In this document: positions 5,483 through 14,566 of the stretch, piece by piece
How positions within the stretch are numbered: the stretch's first letter is position 1
How the letters are laid out: the number at the start of each line of letters is the position of its first letter
Assembly: GCA_964635875.1 (NCBI GenBank)
Contig: CAZWRK010000035.1
Span: forward strand, 1-36,147
DNA from: CAZWRK01 sp964635875
Lineage (GTDB): Bacteria > Pseudomonadota > Gammaproteobacteria > Burkholderiales > Aquaspirillaceae
Direction of reading: 5' to 3'
DNA length: 36,147 nt
Notes under the pieces: model-generated
What the model saw: only the letters and a program-made list of their open reading frames with translations
Told to the model about the DNA's origin: nothing
Database searches by the model: none
Position numbers and translations under genes: made by a program

Positions 5483-7800
5483 CCGAAGATCCAAACCATC
5501 CTGGTGTTGTAGATAAAGACGGTAACATAATTCCAGTTGTTGCATCACCCGATGCGGCAAGGCGTATCTTTGAGCGGATGCGAAACGATAACCAAAATAA
5601 CGACTATCTATCATCGCTTTATATCGGCATGTACGATGGCAACGCTCCATACAACCAAGCCGAACGAGAGAACGAGGGTATGGGATGGCTCCCAAACGTA
5701 AATCCGCGAAGAGCCAAATCAATTGTCGATTTAAACGTAGGCTCTATCTGGAATATGCTAACTGACGTTCCGTATTTTCTTGAACTCACACCCGAATACG
5801 AACATGCCGAACAAGATGAATTAACGATACGAAAATGGGGCCAGTGGATTTCATGCGAGTTCACCAAGGTTTTAAAAGAGTGGGAGGACTTTGACTGGAA
5901 CGTAATACTTCGTATAGGTGAAATGTCACGTCTTGGAAACGGTCCTGTACTATTTGAAGATCAGTATACGTGGAAGAGTTTATCGTTTAAAAATCAAGAC
6001 CTACTTCTTCCTCGTAAAACAAAATCAACCATAGGTAAGTTCGACTTCGCATGTATCCTCGACGAAATAAAACCCGATAAGCTTTTAGCCAAAATAAACA
6101 ACCCATCCTCCAAAGAGCTTGGTTGGGATGTAGAATTCTGCAAGAAGGTCATGATTGATCTTTATGCTGACAATAATAAAAACACCGAAAACCGATACTC
6201 TGATTCTGTGTGGCTTGATGTTCAGCAGCGAGTAAAAAATAGAGACTATCTAACCAACTCAGATTTTGAAGGGGTGAAGGTTGTTCACCTCTTAGCTCAG
6301 GAGATGGGGGGTAAGGTTAGTCATTATTTAATCCTGAGAAGTAATATTAATAATAATGAAGGATTTCTTTTTAGGCGATTGAACAAATTCGATTCGATGC
6401 GGAAAGCTCTTCACAACATGCTATTCTCAATAGGAGATGGGTATTATTACAGTGTTCGCGGTTTGTTGGGAGAGATTTATCCTACATGCGATTTGGATGC
6501 CAGATTATTTAACGACATTATTGCTGGTGCTATGGTTTCCTCTGGTTTGGTTTGCCAGGCTCCTAGCGGTGCTTCGATGGAGGGGGCGCAAACTATACGA
6601 CATGGATTTCTTACGCTTATTCCAGCCGAATATACAACCGTAGATAAAAGCTTTCAGCCAAACCTTGGCAACATAGCTTCTGTTCGTAACATGATCGACA
6701 ATGTTCAAAGCGGAAATATTCACAGTTCTGACGCTAATTACGATGTGGCGGTAACGGCTAAACAAGCCGAACTGGATAATATCAAGAATGCCGGTAAAGA
6801 AGCTCAGTTCACTGGAAACCAAGCCGCATGGTACTACGTACAATGGGAATTTTGGTTAAAAGAAATTTTGGAACGTATGCTAAACCCAAAATACCCTTCA
6901 TGGGCTGACGGATATCCTGAGGCTAAAAAGTTTAGGGAAAAACTTTTAAAGATGGGTATATCCGAAGAGTGGTTGGATTTTAAAAAATGGTGCGCTACGG
7001 CCTATAGGTCGGTTGGTTTGGGAAGCAAATCACTCAGTATTCAGATCGCAGACAAAACCTTGAAGCTTGCCGGAATGCTTTCAAACTCTGGTGTTAATGA
7101 ATCTTTAAAACAGTGGTTTGCTGTTCATTATGGGTGGGCCAATGTAAAAAGATTTGTCCAGGATTTGGATTCGCAATCACTATCTACGCTGGCTCACTCA
7201 ATGGCAGAGGGAGAAGATGTTGATATGACTCAAGGTTCTCCAAGAACCGTTGCTTCGGAAGATCCAGACAGAACCCACTTGGATGTTCATATCGTAAGTA
7301 TGACCAACGACATTAACACTTTTAGGCAAGATCCATCCGTTGCGCCAAAGTTGGTTTTCTCGCTAAAAAACAAGATTGAGCATAGTCTTGTCCATCTCAA
7401 GCGAATGAAGGCAAATCCGGCATATCAAGGTCAATATAAGGCCTATGGAAAAGTAATGGCTCAAATAGCCGACATCTTTAATAAGGTTCTATCTACGGCC
7501 AAGACCATCGAGCAAGATCAAATGAATCAACAGGCGTCTCAACAGGAGCAAATAGCTCAAATGCAACAGCAGATTGCTAATAGGGATTTAGAAGCCAAGA
7601 AGTATGAGATAGATAAGAACTTTGAACTTGAAATGTATAAAGCGGATCTGCTCAATAGGGCAAGGGCTACTAAAACACAGACATCGCAACAGGTAAGTCT
7701 TGCCAAGGCATCTCATGAAATATCGAGAGAGGACGCAAAAGCACAAGCCGAAATCAACAGAGAGAATAGGAAGCAGTCAAAATCTAAAAAAGGAGATTAG
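5479..7800 (+). CDS. portal protein
   Basis: A 773-aa protein directly after the terminase, with the size and order expected for the dodecameric portal through which DNA enters and leaves the capsid. The N-terminal part is rich in aromatic and polar residues and contains a segment typical of portals (NVGSIWNMLTDVPYFLELTP, near residues 87-106). Residues from about 680 to the end are a Gln/Lys-rich coiled-coil-like tail (NQQASQQEQIAQMQQQ). No catalytic motif is expected or seen. The assignment rests on position, length and general character rather than on a diagnostic motif. ATGA overlap with the preceding gene. Confidence 0.8.
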   Translation: MTEDPNHPGVVDKDGNIIPVVASPDAARRIFERMRNDNQNNDYLSSLYIGMYDGNAPYNQAERENEGMGWLPNVNPRRAKSIVDLNVGSIWNMLTDVPYFLELTPEYEHAEQDELTIRKWGQWISCEFTKVLKEWEDFDWNVILRIGEMSRLGNGPVLFEDQYTWKSLSFKNQDLLLPRKTKSTIGKFDFACILDEIKPDKLLAKINNPSSKELGWDVEFCKKVMIDLYADNNKNTENRYSDSVWLDVQQRVKNRDYLTNSDFEGVKVVHLLAQEMGGKVSHYLILRSNINNNEGFLFRRLNKFDSMRKALHNMLFSIGDGYYYSVRGLLGEIYPTCDLDARLFNDIIAGAMVSSGLVCQAPSGASMEGAQTIRHGFLTLIPAEYTTVDKSFQPNLGNIASVRNMIDNVQSGNIHSSDANYDVAVTAKQAELDNIKNAGKEAQFTGNQAAWYYVQWEFWLKEILERMLNPKYPSWADGYPEAKKFREKLLKMGISEEWLDFKKWCATAYRSVGLGSKSLSIQIADKTLKLAGMLSNSGVNESLKQWFAVHYGWANVKRFVQDLDSQSLSTLAHSMAEGEDVDMTQGSPRTVASEDPDRTHLDVHIVSMTNDINTFRQDPSVAPKLVFSLKNKIEHSLVHLKRMKANPAYQGQYKAYGKVMAQIADIFNKVLSTAKTIEQDQMNQQASQQEQIAQMQQQIANRDLEAKKYEIDKNFELEMYKADLLNRARATKTQTSQQVSLAKASHEISREDAKAQAEINRENRKQSKSKKGD

Positions 7801-7804
7801 ATTG

Positions 7805-8077
7805 ATGCGAAAAGACAAGCATTTATATTGTCCTTGGACAAAAAAGCCATTGACGATAACGAAGGTTGGTGAGCGATGGATGGCGCTTTCTCCGCATGGA
7901 TGGTATTCAAAAACATTTCTTACGCGAGAGTTGTTAGAGGAATGGCTAAAGGGAAGGGATGATACTATCACGATTGAGGTTCGTGAGATAGTCGGTCCTG
8001 CTACTGGTATGTTTATTGATGGATGCAAAAAAGAAGGAAGGGCTATGGATGGTAAATTTTTACGGAGGAAGGCATGA
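7805..8077 (+). CDS. hypothetical protein, 90 aa
   Basis: The ATG at 7805 follows AAAGGAG with good spacing, so I prefer it to in-frame upstream starts that would lie inside the portal gene. The protein begins MRKDKHLYCPWTKKPL and has an SPHGWYSK motif near residues 29-36, a pattern I associate loosely with small phage head-region proteins. It is basic with no membrane segment. The stop overlaps the next start (ATGA). Function unknown; a minor head or accessory role would fit the position. Confidence 0.7.
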   Translation: MRKDKHLYCPWTKKPLTITKVGERWMALSPHGWYSKTFLTRELLEEWLKGRDDTITIEVREIVGPATGMFIDGCKKEGRAMDGKFLRRKA

Positions 8078-8385
8078 ATCTTTTTGAGATGGCTAACACC
8101 AATCCAAAAGCGTGTAGGGAGTGGCTTGATAATCCATTCACGGTTCAGGCTCTTTTGGAGATGGAATCTTCGCCGGTAAGTTTCGACCCAAACAATTTAA
8201 GCGAATCATCGGCTGGATATTTTCTAGGCTTTATTACAGCAATGAAAAATAAGGTTTCATACGTAAGGAATATTTTGGAAATGAAAAAGTCTTCCACTAT
8301 TAAACCAAGCTACGGTGCAGGCGAGATCATGAAACAGCGTGGATGGACAGAAGAAGAAATTAAAAAAATGCAGGAAGGTGATTAA
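8074..8385 (+). CDS. hypothetical protein between portal and scaffold, 103 aa
   Basis: Starts with a GGAGG six bases before the ATG, overlapping the previous stop by four bases, and ends in TAATG shared with the scaffold gene. The sequence (MNLFEMANTNPKACREWLDN) is soluble and largely helical, ending in an acidic amphipathic helix (WTEEEIKKMQEGD). I do not recognise the family. Its place in the portal-scaffold-capsid block suggests a head-assembly role, by position only. Confidence 0.7.
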   Translation: MNLFEMANTNPKACREWLDNPFTVQALLEMESSPVSFDPNNLSESSAGYFLGFITAMKNKVSYVRNILEMKKSSTIKPSYGAGEIMKQRGWTEEEIKKMQEGD

Positions 8386-9461
8386 TGAGTACAACAGCAG
8401 CCCCAGGACCAGGAACGATTCCGGTAACAGGAATAACACAACCCCCATCTGAGGATTTCTCTAAGAAAATGCAGGATATGATTGATCGCAACAGCGGCAA
8501 AAAGGATGCTCCGCCGGCAACTACTGCGCAGGCCGCGAAACCATCTGTCGATATTCCTCCAGACATTATTCCTGATGCCAAGCCTGTAATACCCAAAAAG
8601 GAAGACAATAAGGATGAGGCAATAAAGGCCATGAGGATAAAGGCCGACAGTTATGATGCCCTAAAAACAGAATTTGATAAATTTAAGGAAGAGTCTCAAA
8701 AGAAGACCATTCCTTCCGACTACGAGCAGATCAAAGCCGACTACGAGAACCTTAAAAAGAATCACGACGAAATAAAAAATCGCTTGTCCAAGTTCGACAT
8801 CGAGCAGGATGAGGACTTTCAGAATAAGTTTAAAAAGCCGCTGGACACCAAAGAGTCGGAAATCAAGGACGTAATAACGTCTTTAGGCGGTCAGGATAAC
8901 GTTTTTGATACGGTTCAGGGAATGGATTTAAAGGGTCGTTTGGAATATCTAAAAACAAACTTCGCCGACTATGCGTCCATGCTTGTGCCTATGTTCGCTC
9001 AATACGATGCGATGGCAAGACAGCTTGTTCAGGCGGTTGAAAACCATACTGAAACGGCAAAGAAGATTCACACTGAGCGTAGCGAGAATCTGACGGGCCC
9101 ATTGTTTAATGAAGCCATGAATCGCATGGGAAGCTACGAGCTTCTTCGCAGGTCGCAGCAAGATCAAAAGTGGAATGAGCTTGTTGATAATCGTATAGCA
9201 AAATCAAAGTCGATCATTACCGAATTTAACAAGGATAACCTTCCTGAATTAGCTTTGAAGTCGGTTATGGTGGATGAGTATCGTTCTCTTTATCTGACAG
9301 TAAAAGAATCGAATAAAAAGTTACAGGAAGAAATGGCAATGCTCAAAGGCGGAACTCTTCCCGTTGGAAGTACGCATGCAGCCGGTGGTGCAGAACCTCA
9401 AAAACCAAAGACAGCGGAAGAGGGCTTGGGGATGATCGCCAGTAAATATATTAGAAAATAA
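8385..9461 (+). CDS. capsid scaffolding protein (probable)
   Basis: A 358-aa Lys/Glu-rich protein immediately before the capsid gene. The first 70 residues are Pro/Ala-rich and likely disordered. Residues about 80-165 look like a long coiled coil (KTEFDKFKEESQKK, NLKKNHDEIKNRLSKF), and the C-terminus is short and basic (ASKYIRK), as in scaffolds that bind the inside of the capsid shell. No catalytic triad for a fused protease was noticed. Assigned from position, low complexity and helical charge pattern rather than sequence identity. Confidence 0.7.
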   Translation: MSTTAAPGPGTIPVTGITQPPSEDFSKKMQDMIDRNSGKKDAPPATTAQAAKPSVDIPPDIIPDAKPVIPKKEDNKDEAIKAMRIKADSYDALKTEFDKFKEESQKKTIPSDYEQIKADYENLKKNHDEIKNRLSKFDIEQDEDFQNKFKKPLDTKESEIKDVITSLGGQDNVFDTVQGMDLKGRLEYLKTNFADYASMLVPMFAQYDAMARQLVQAVENHTETAKKIHTERSENLTGPLFNEAMNRMGSYELLRRSQQDQKWNELVDNRIAKSKSIITEFNKDNLPELALKSVMVDEYRSLYLTVKESNKKLQEEMAMLKGGTLPVGSTHAAGGAEPQKPKTAEEGLGMIASKYIRK

Positions 9462-9463
9462 TT

Positions 9464-9491
9464 TTGACATTTTAAAAGCGTGATTTATATT
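9464..9491 (+). promoter_or_regulatory. sigma70-type promoter for the capsid gene
   Basis: TTGACA at 9464-9469 is a perfect -35 hexamer. It is followed after 16 bases by TATATT at 9486-9491, a 5/6 match to the -10 hexamer, so transcription would start near 9498. It sits in one of the few non-coding gaps of the late operon and would give the capsid and following genes extra transcription by the host RNA polymerase. Confidence 0.7.
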
Positions 9492-9497
9492 GCGTAT

Positions 9498-9629
9498 AGG
9501 ATGAATTAAAAAACGTAACCAGTTTAGCGTTTCTGGCGTAGGCACGTTTGCTTATGGACTGCATCCTGAAAATTCGGTCAGCGTCCGCCGAGATATTGAA
9601 TTAAAAATATAATTTTTAGGAGTGCTAAA
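9498..9629 (+). other. 131-nt leader of the capsid transcript
   Basis: Untranslated stretch between the predicted start point and the capsid ATG. Weak stems are visible (CCAG...CTGG near 9520-9538; TCGG...CCGA near 9574-9592), and AAAAAT-ATA-ATTTTT is a perfect inverted repeat at 9603-9617 just before the TAGGAG ribosome binding site. It may stabilise the mRNA or tune translation. No known riboswitch is recognised. Confidence 0.4.
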
Positions 9630-11207
9630 ATGACAGTGGAATTGTTACCCGACTTCGCCACATTAAGCGTGGAGAATCGAAATCGCATGTTCCAGGATGC
9701 GACAGAGTTCATCGACTGGAAGATCCAAGAACGTAAACTCAATGTAAAGACCCCGTTTCGGACTATGTTCCAGCGTGGCGTTTATACCCTGGGAGACGGA
9801 ATGGAGAAGCAGATTATTCGCTTCCATCCTGGTCAGGCTGAGCAAGTAGGCCTAGATCGTTGGTCTCGTATTCAGGTTTCAACACCGGCTTCTGGTGGAG
9901 ATCCTGGTGTAGATGCCTGCCGTTACAATCCTTATTCGATTCAATACGGCTTCCAACGTGTTGCGTATTCTGGTTTTAGAACAGAGCGTGCCACGCAGCA
10001 AATATGTATCAAAGATATTCGTTGGACGAAGGAATTTGTTCAGCAATGTAATTTGATCTTCAATTTCTTGGCTGACTATACGCTTGAGATGGATGAAAAC
10101 TTCCATCAATGGATGTATGCAAAGTTCGCTTCGGACGCTGGTAAGATTTATATTCTTACCGATGGTGCTCCGACGACACTCAGCACAACCTATGATCCTT
10201 TCACGCCGGATGCGGATGGAGATCAGGTTTTAACCATTCCGGCTGGATACAATATTTCAACGCTGAATTGGGATCACATGAAATGGCTTTCCCGTTACCT
10301 TGAGGTTCAGGCTCCTATGGCCGCTCTTGGTGAACGTGATGGTCGTCCTATCTTCGGTTGGGTTGGGGATATTGAAGATTGGGATGATATGGTTCGCAAA
10401 GATGAAAATCTTCGTGAAGACTTCCGCTTTGCCAATCCAAGTGTTTTGATTAATCAATATGGAACGGTTACGGAATATAAGGGTTTTGGTTTGATGCACT
10501 TGGTTAAACCTGGACGCCTTAAAGTAAAAGGAACAAGCGGAACGAACCTGGTTCTTGAGTTTGTTTCTCCACAAGACGAGAATATTACAACCACGCAAGG
10601 AACTCGTGTAAACGTCAATCCTGACTGGCTTAATGCTGAATACGGTATTGCATATATCCTTGTGAAGAACGTGTTCATGACCGAAGTTCCTCCGTCTGGA
10701 CCTACAACAGCCGGTGGCGGAACGATGTTCGGCGCAACCCCGTCCTTGAACGGTGAGTTCACATGGATTAACTACGCAAGCGATAACAATATCCTTATGG
10801 AGAACGGTTATTACTTTGCTCGTGCAGAACGATTCCCGAAACCGCTGGAACATGACGAAGATGCGATTATGATTATCTATCGTCGTTGCGTTTCTCCGAC
10901 AGCTACACGATGTGAAATTGGTGGAGATGACGCTGCTACATCGCCTGTTACGGTTGATATTTCGGCGGTTGCCGATAGACCGGCTGCGGTTAGTGGCTCC
11001 ACGGTTTTGGTTCAACTAAATACACAAGTCATTCTGGATGCTGAAACTCCGAAAGAAGTTTCAATCGTACCGGATGGTGGTGCGGCTTTGACGGCTTACA
11101 TTGCCGACTCAAGTGCGGCTCCCGTGTATAAGTTTGTGTTCACATCTGCCGCCGATGCAACAGCGGCTGCGGCTGCGACAACAAGTTGGGTTATTTCGTG
11201 GTCTTAA
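9630..11207 (+). CDS. major capsid protein
   Basis: A 525-aa protein after the scaffold, with its own strong promoter and a good ribosome binding site (TAGGAG). The N-terminal region includes FIDWKIQERKLNVKTPFRTM, and the body is rich in beta-type and aromatic segments. A late segment, FPKPLEHDEDAIMIIYRRC (about 415-433), resembles the end of a shell-forming core. Residues from about 445 onward form a Ser/Ala/Val-rich beta domain (VTVDISAVADRPAAVSGSTV) that looks like an add-on or surface domain. No fold-diagnostic motif can be read by eye, so the call rests on synteny, size and expression signals. Confidence 0.82.
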   Translation: MTVELLPDFATLSVENRNRMFQDATEFIDWKIQERKLNVKTPFRTMFQRGVYTLGDGMEKQIIRFHPGQAEQVGLDRWSRIQVSTPASGGDPGVDACRYNPYSIQYGFQRVAYSGFRTERATQQICIKDIRWTKEFVQQCNLIFNFLADYTLEMDENFHQWMYAKFASDAGKIYILTDGAPTTLSTTYDPFTPDADGDQVLTIPAGYNISTLNWDHMKWLSRYLEVQAPMAALGERDGRPIFGWVGDIEDWDDMVRKDENLREDFRFANPSVLINQYGTVTEYKGFGLMHLVKPGRLKVKGTSGTNLVLEFVSPQDENITTTQGTRVNVNPDWLNAEYGIAYILVKNVFMTEVPPSGPTTAGGGTMFGATPSLNGEFTWINYASDNNILMENGYYFARAERFPKPLEHDEDAIMIIYRRCVSPTATRCEIGGDDAATSPVTVDISAVADRPAAVSGSTVLVQLNTQVILDAETPKEVSIVPDGGAALTAYIADSSAAPVYKFVFTSAADATAAAAATTSWVISWS

Positions 11208-11221
11208 TTAGGAGATTATTA

Positions 11222-11770
11222 ATGAAGAAAGTATTATTGTTTACATTGTTATTTAGTGTGGCGTCTGCTCTTTATGGGCAGACGTTCACAAGTCACGGCG
11301 TAACAGCGACCGCTGGTAATTATACCAATACGGCTGCCGGAACACGTGATTTAAGCGTTCAGGACGACCAGTCCACCTATGCACACCAGAATTCAAGATC
11401 GGGTATTATTGTTGCCCACTGGAATTTTGATGACCAAGGTGGAACTAACAGCATCGACGGCATTGAACTCGATAGGATTCTACCGCGTGGTGCCATTATG
11501 AGCGTTCCTGCTATTGTTGACGTTACAGAGGCTATCACCCCTACAACGGCTTCCAATAGCTTGTACCTGTCGTATGAATCAACAACCAACGTTCAGTATT
11601 TCGTTCGCTCACAAGGAGCCGGATGGACAGCAGGTATCCTTTACACGAACGTTTATTTGGCTAAAAACAAGCTTACCAACAACGCTTCCTTGAGGATTCG
11701 TTTCTTGGGTAGCTCGGCCACGAACGGTTCGTTGTCTGTTTATATTCCGTATACACTTGGAAATCCTTAG
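11222..11770 (+). CDS. secreted-type protein with Sec signal peptide, 182 aa
   Basis: The ATG at 11222 has AGGAG upstream, so I choose it over an in-frame start at 11186 that would spoil the signal peptide. The N-terminus MKKVLLFTLLFSVASALYG is a classic signal sequence: two lysines, a hydrophobic core and a likely cleavage before Q20. The mature part is Thr/Ser/Asn-rich and beta-like (GVTATAGNYTNTAAGTRDLS), with a pattern resembling a proprotein-convertase or lectin-like beta sandwich. It is the first of six exported-type proteins downstream of the capsid. It could be a capsid decoration or fibre-related protein, or be delivered to the host envelope. Confidence 0.72.
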   Translation: MKKVLLFTLLFSVASALYGQTFTSHGVTATAGNYTNTAAGTRDLSVQDDQSTYAHQNSRSGIIVAHWNFDDQGGTNSIDGIELDRILPRGAIMSVPAIVDVTEAITPTTASNSLYLSYESTTNVQYFVRSQGAGWTAGILYTNVYLAKNKLTNNASLRIRFLGSSATNGSLSVYIPYTLGNP

Positions 11771-11779
11771 GAGTTGTTC

Positions 11780-12694
11780 ATGAAGAGATTATGCTTGGCC
11801 TTTTTATTGTTGGCCTCTATTGCGAAGGCCGAAACAGATACAAGAGCTTTTGGCGCGATTAACGACATTCAAAAAGGTCGGCATAATCAGAACGCTATTG
11901 AGGATCTGTATGTAACGGATGATGGCTTGATTCGTGATGATTTAACCGTTCTTGGTGACGAGATTGTTGGCGGAAACCTTGTTGTTACGGGAACAGTTAC
12001 TTCAACGGGGTCATCCTCTGGTGGTAATGCAACATTCAACAATATTACCGTAAGGACAAATTCAACCGTTTTGGGTTCACAGATTGTTGGTACAACTCTT
12101 ACTGTTAGCGGTCGCGTCTCGAATGCTGGTTTTACATCAGTTGGGGCAAGCACAAATACAGGCAACCTAAGAGTTGAGGGTGATTTGACTGTTACAAATC
12201 AAATAACAGTGAATAATCTAACGGCTCAGGGTTTGATTAGCGCAAACAATCAAGATGCTTCGGGTGTATTTAGATCGCTCTCAACGACTGTTATTGGCGA
12301 CGGAACGAACGACACCTGTAATATGAGCGCGTCGCTTGTTATTTCAAACACAGTAACCCTTTCTGGTGGAAACGCTAGATATATTTCTAACCAAGGTTTT
12401 TATGCTGAGGTTGGTCCCAATCAGACCGTAACTAATAACCAGCAAATATCATCCGTTCATGGAACTGTATTTCTTCAGTCTATAACCGCGTCTAACAATA
12501 TTCAGATCGCAAACCCGCAGTCATCTGGACAGCAGATGAATATTGTTTTTATTTCCACAAACACAATCAGCGTTCCTGACTCTGGTAATCTTAAGTTGAA
12601 TGGCGCCTTTAATGGTACGCAGGATGATGTGCTCCGATTGGTCGGTGGTCATGATGGAACCTACTGGAGCGAAGCATCAAGAAGTGCTAACTAA
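11780..12694 (+). CDS. signal-peptide-bearing fibre-like beta-repeat protein, 304 aa
   Basis: The ATG at 11780 is preceded by TAGGAG at normal spacing. MKRLCLAFLLLASIAKAE is a signal peptide with an AKA-E type I cleavage site. The mature chain has repeated short beta strands with turn residues (DLTVLGDEIVGGNLVVTGTV; DLTVTNQITVNNLTAQG), like the stacked-strand shafts of phage fibres and trimeric adhesins. It ends at TAATG shared with the tail-collar gene. A trimeric shaft is inferred; the export signal is the odd part for a virion fibre. Confidence 0.72.
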   Translation: MKRLCLAFLLLASIAKAETDTRAFGAINDIQKGRHNQNAIEDLYVTDDGLIRDDLTVLGDEIVGGNLVVTGTVTSTGSSSGGNATFNNITVRTNSTVLGSQIVGTTLTVSGRVSNAGFTSVGASTNTGNLRVEGDLTVTNQITVNNLTAQGLISANNQDASGVFRSLSTTVIGDGTNDTCNMSASLVISNTVTLSGGNARYISNQGFYAEVGPNQTVTNNQQISSVHGTVFLQSITASNNIQIANPQSSGQQMNIVFISTNTISVPDSGNLKLNGAFNGTQDDVLRLVGGHDGTYWSEASRSAN

Positions 12695-13266
12695 TGACAG
12701 TTCCTCAATATACCAATACATGCGCACCAGAACAAGTTGATGTAACTATAAATCAAACTATAGTTCAGCTTGATGGCGTTACTGCTTATGTTCAAATGCA
12801 GTCTACGCTTGATTCGACACTAACATTTTCAAATGGTGAAAGAACTGTTGTCGTTCTGGATTATACGCCAATCGGTCGTAATTTCGTCAGTGTATATGTT
12901 AGTGGCGTATATCAGACGTATGGTGTTCATTGGACGCTTAATGGAAACGTATTGACGATTCTTGGCGGTGTTTTATCTACCCAGGACTTGACTGTGATTT
13001 ACTGGTCTACGGCTCCTGGGGCGGCTGCCGAAAGCATTACAACGGGTATGATTGAAGGATGGCATGACGGAGTTGCTGCACCAGATGGATTCCTGCTTTG
13101 TGACGGATCTGCTGTTTCAAGAACGACATACGCTGCCCTTTTTGCGATTATAGGTACGACATATGGAACTGGTGATGGGTCTACAACTTTTAATTTGCCA
13201 ACTCTTGAACAGGCTTACTATGCAGGAGTTTCGTTGGTGAGCCACGCCGCGATCATAAAGACATAA
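12694..13266 (+). CDS. phage tail collar domain protein
   Basis: A 190-aa protein whose C-terminal third matches the phage tail collar domain (PF07484 type): EGWHDGVAAPDGFLLCDGSA, then TYGTGDGSTTFNLPTL (about residues 121-171), finishing in the usual short IIKT-like end. The first 110 residues form a beta-rich domain (TVVVLDYTPIGRNFVSVYVS). Such domains sit at fibre tips or fibre-attachment points. This is the only gene of its block without a signal peptide, so it should stay in the cytoplasm with the virion. Coupled by TAATG on both sides. Confidence 0.85.
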   Translation: MTVPQYTNTCAPEQVDVTINQTIVQLDGVTAYVQMQSTLDSTLTFSNGERTVVVLDYTPIGRNFVSVYVSGVYQTYGVHWTLNGNVLTILGGVLSTQDLTVIYWSTAPGAAAESITTGMIEGWHDGVAAPDGFLLCDGSAVSRTTYAALFAIIGTTYGTGDGSTTFNLPTLEQAYYAGVSLVSHAAIIKT

Positions 13267-14099
13267 TGAAAAAAATCATTCCATTATTTTTTTTTATACT
13301 GACACAGGCGTTTGCTGGAAATAAGCAATACGTACCGGCAGACTTATCTTCTGTTGCTACTGGTGGATTGCAGGTAATCCAAGCCACAAATGATGTGTGT
13401 TGTACCCAGGCCACGGTTCAAGCAGCATTTGAGTGGATAGATAACGAATGGTTTACAAATATTTCAAAGTCAGTTGTATATGCTTCCGAGGCTTTTGTTT
13501 CAAATAACTTTTACCTTCAGTCGAATCCAAGTAATTACCTTGATACAAATGTTGCGTCAGGACTGTATTACCCGTTGCATGAGAATCCAAGCAACTACTT
13601 GCAGCAGGTTGAGAGTTCCAATATCGTTGACTACACAATAATAACCTCAGATATAGCAAGCAACACCATAACCATTGATAATATAGAAACTAACCTTATG
13701 GGCATGTTGCGCATGGTTAGCATTAATAATTTCGTCATAACCAACAACTCATCAAGCACAACGAATATAGTTTCTGCAACCAATAGCCCAAGGGCCAAGG
13801 TCGTTAAGTGGATGGCCTTGTTTAACACAACTGCAACCGGAACAAATAATGTTGACGAGTTAAATATAAAGGCGGATATCTCCTCTGACAATGCGACGTG
13901 GGTTAATGTAGTTAACCATGATATCTTCTTTCTTGAGCTTTACGGTGCCGGTTCTGCATTTTTTCAGATAGCCACAGGTGAGTCTTTTTTTGTTCCGGCA
14001 GGATGGTGGTATAGAATGTATTTAGATCCGTCATCTAACATTGGAAGTCTTACAAATCCTTGGACAAATAGAACAACCATAATTGAGTCAGTTCCATGA
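13266..14099 (+). CDS. signal-peptide-bearing fibre-like protein with NPSNYL repeats, 277 aa
   Basis: MKKIIPLFFFILTQAFAG is a strong signal peptide (AFA-G site). The motif NPSNYL occurs twice (about residues 82-87 and 102-107), inside FYLQSNPSNYLDTN and YYPLHENPSNYLQQ, and again as NPSNYV in the gene at 14514. In phage fibres, 'SNPS.YL' segments mark shaft or linker repeats. The C-terminal 120 residues form a beta-rich, Thr/Asn-rich domain with aromatic patches (PAGWWYRMYLDP) that might bind a ligand. The start overlaps the previous stop (TAATG) and the stop overlaps the next ATG. Confidence 0.72.
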   Translation: MKKIIPLFFFILTQAFAGNKQYVPADLSSVATGGLQVIQATNDVCCTQATVQAAFEWIDNEWFTNISKSVVYASEAFVSNNFYLQSNPSNYLDTNVASGLYYPLHENPSNYLQQVESSNIVDYTIITSDIASNTITIDNIETNLMGMLRMVSINNFVITNNSSSTTNIVSATNSPRAKVVKWMALFNTTATGTNNVDELNIKADISSDNATWVNVVNHDIFFLELYGAGSAFFQIATGESFFVPAGWWYRMYLDPSSNIGSLTNPWTNRTTIIESVP

Positions 14100-14566
14100 A
14101 AAAAATACTATTACTTTTGCTAATTCCTTTAACTGTTTTCGCCGGAGAGTACAGGGTTGTTGTTTCTTCTAGGATTAAAGCCCTTCCTTTTCATGTTTTA
14201 AAAACATCAAAGGCATGGACTACAAATACGGTCTATGCTCAGGGTTCTTATGTTAAGAATCTTGGTGAATACTTTATGGCAATTTCTCAGGGTACATCTC
14301 AGGTTAATGGTCTTGGGCCAAGAGGATACGTTGTAACCAATGACACCGGATTGGCCTGGTATCACATAGATGCTTCACCAAGGAACGGTTGGATGGTGCA
14401 GAACATTTCTGGTGGGCCGCTTACTATTGGCTTTGATGCCTACGTAACTAATTCGGCTGGTATTGTTAAGAACTCTGGACAGGATCACTTAGACACAACA
14501 GGAGGATGGCAGGGTGAGGTTTATCTTATTTCTACTGGCTGTACTGCTACTGTCATCGAATGGTAG
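14096..14566 (+). CDS. secreted-type protein with carbohydrate-binding-module look, 156 aa
   Basis: The N-terminus MKKILLLLLIPLTVFAGE is a signal peptide with a VFA-G site. Residues about 41-70 (AWTTNTVYAQGSYVKNLGEY, then FMAISQGTS) recall small chitin or cellulose-binding modules (CBM5/12 style: W..N.VY..G..V...G..Y). That is a visual analogy only. The C-terminal part (GGPLTIGFDAYVTNS) is beta-like. Its last 53 bases also encode the signal peptide of the next gene in another frame. A sugar-binding accessory at the cell or virion surface is possible. Confidence 0.7.
   Translation: MKKILLLLLIPLTVFAGEYRVVVSSRIKALPFHVLKTSKAWTTNTVYAQGSYVKNLGEYFMAISQGTSQVNGLGPRGYVVTNDTGLAWYHIDASPRNGWMVQNISGGPLTIGFDAYVTNSAGIVKNSGQDHLDTTGGWQGEVYLISTGCTATVIEW

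Noticed and set aside
10257..11015. 252-aa open frame antisense to the capsid gene
   Set aside because: Arg/Asn/Cys-rich shadow of the capsid coding strand with no upstream signal.
11186..11221. Upstream in-frame start for the first secreted-type protein
   Set aside because: Adds a segment overlapping the capsid end and hides the signal peptide; the ATG at 11222 has the proper AGGAG.
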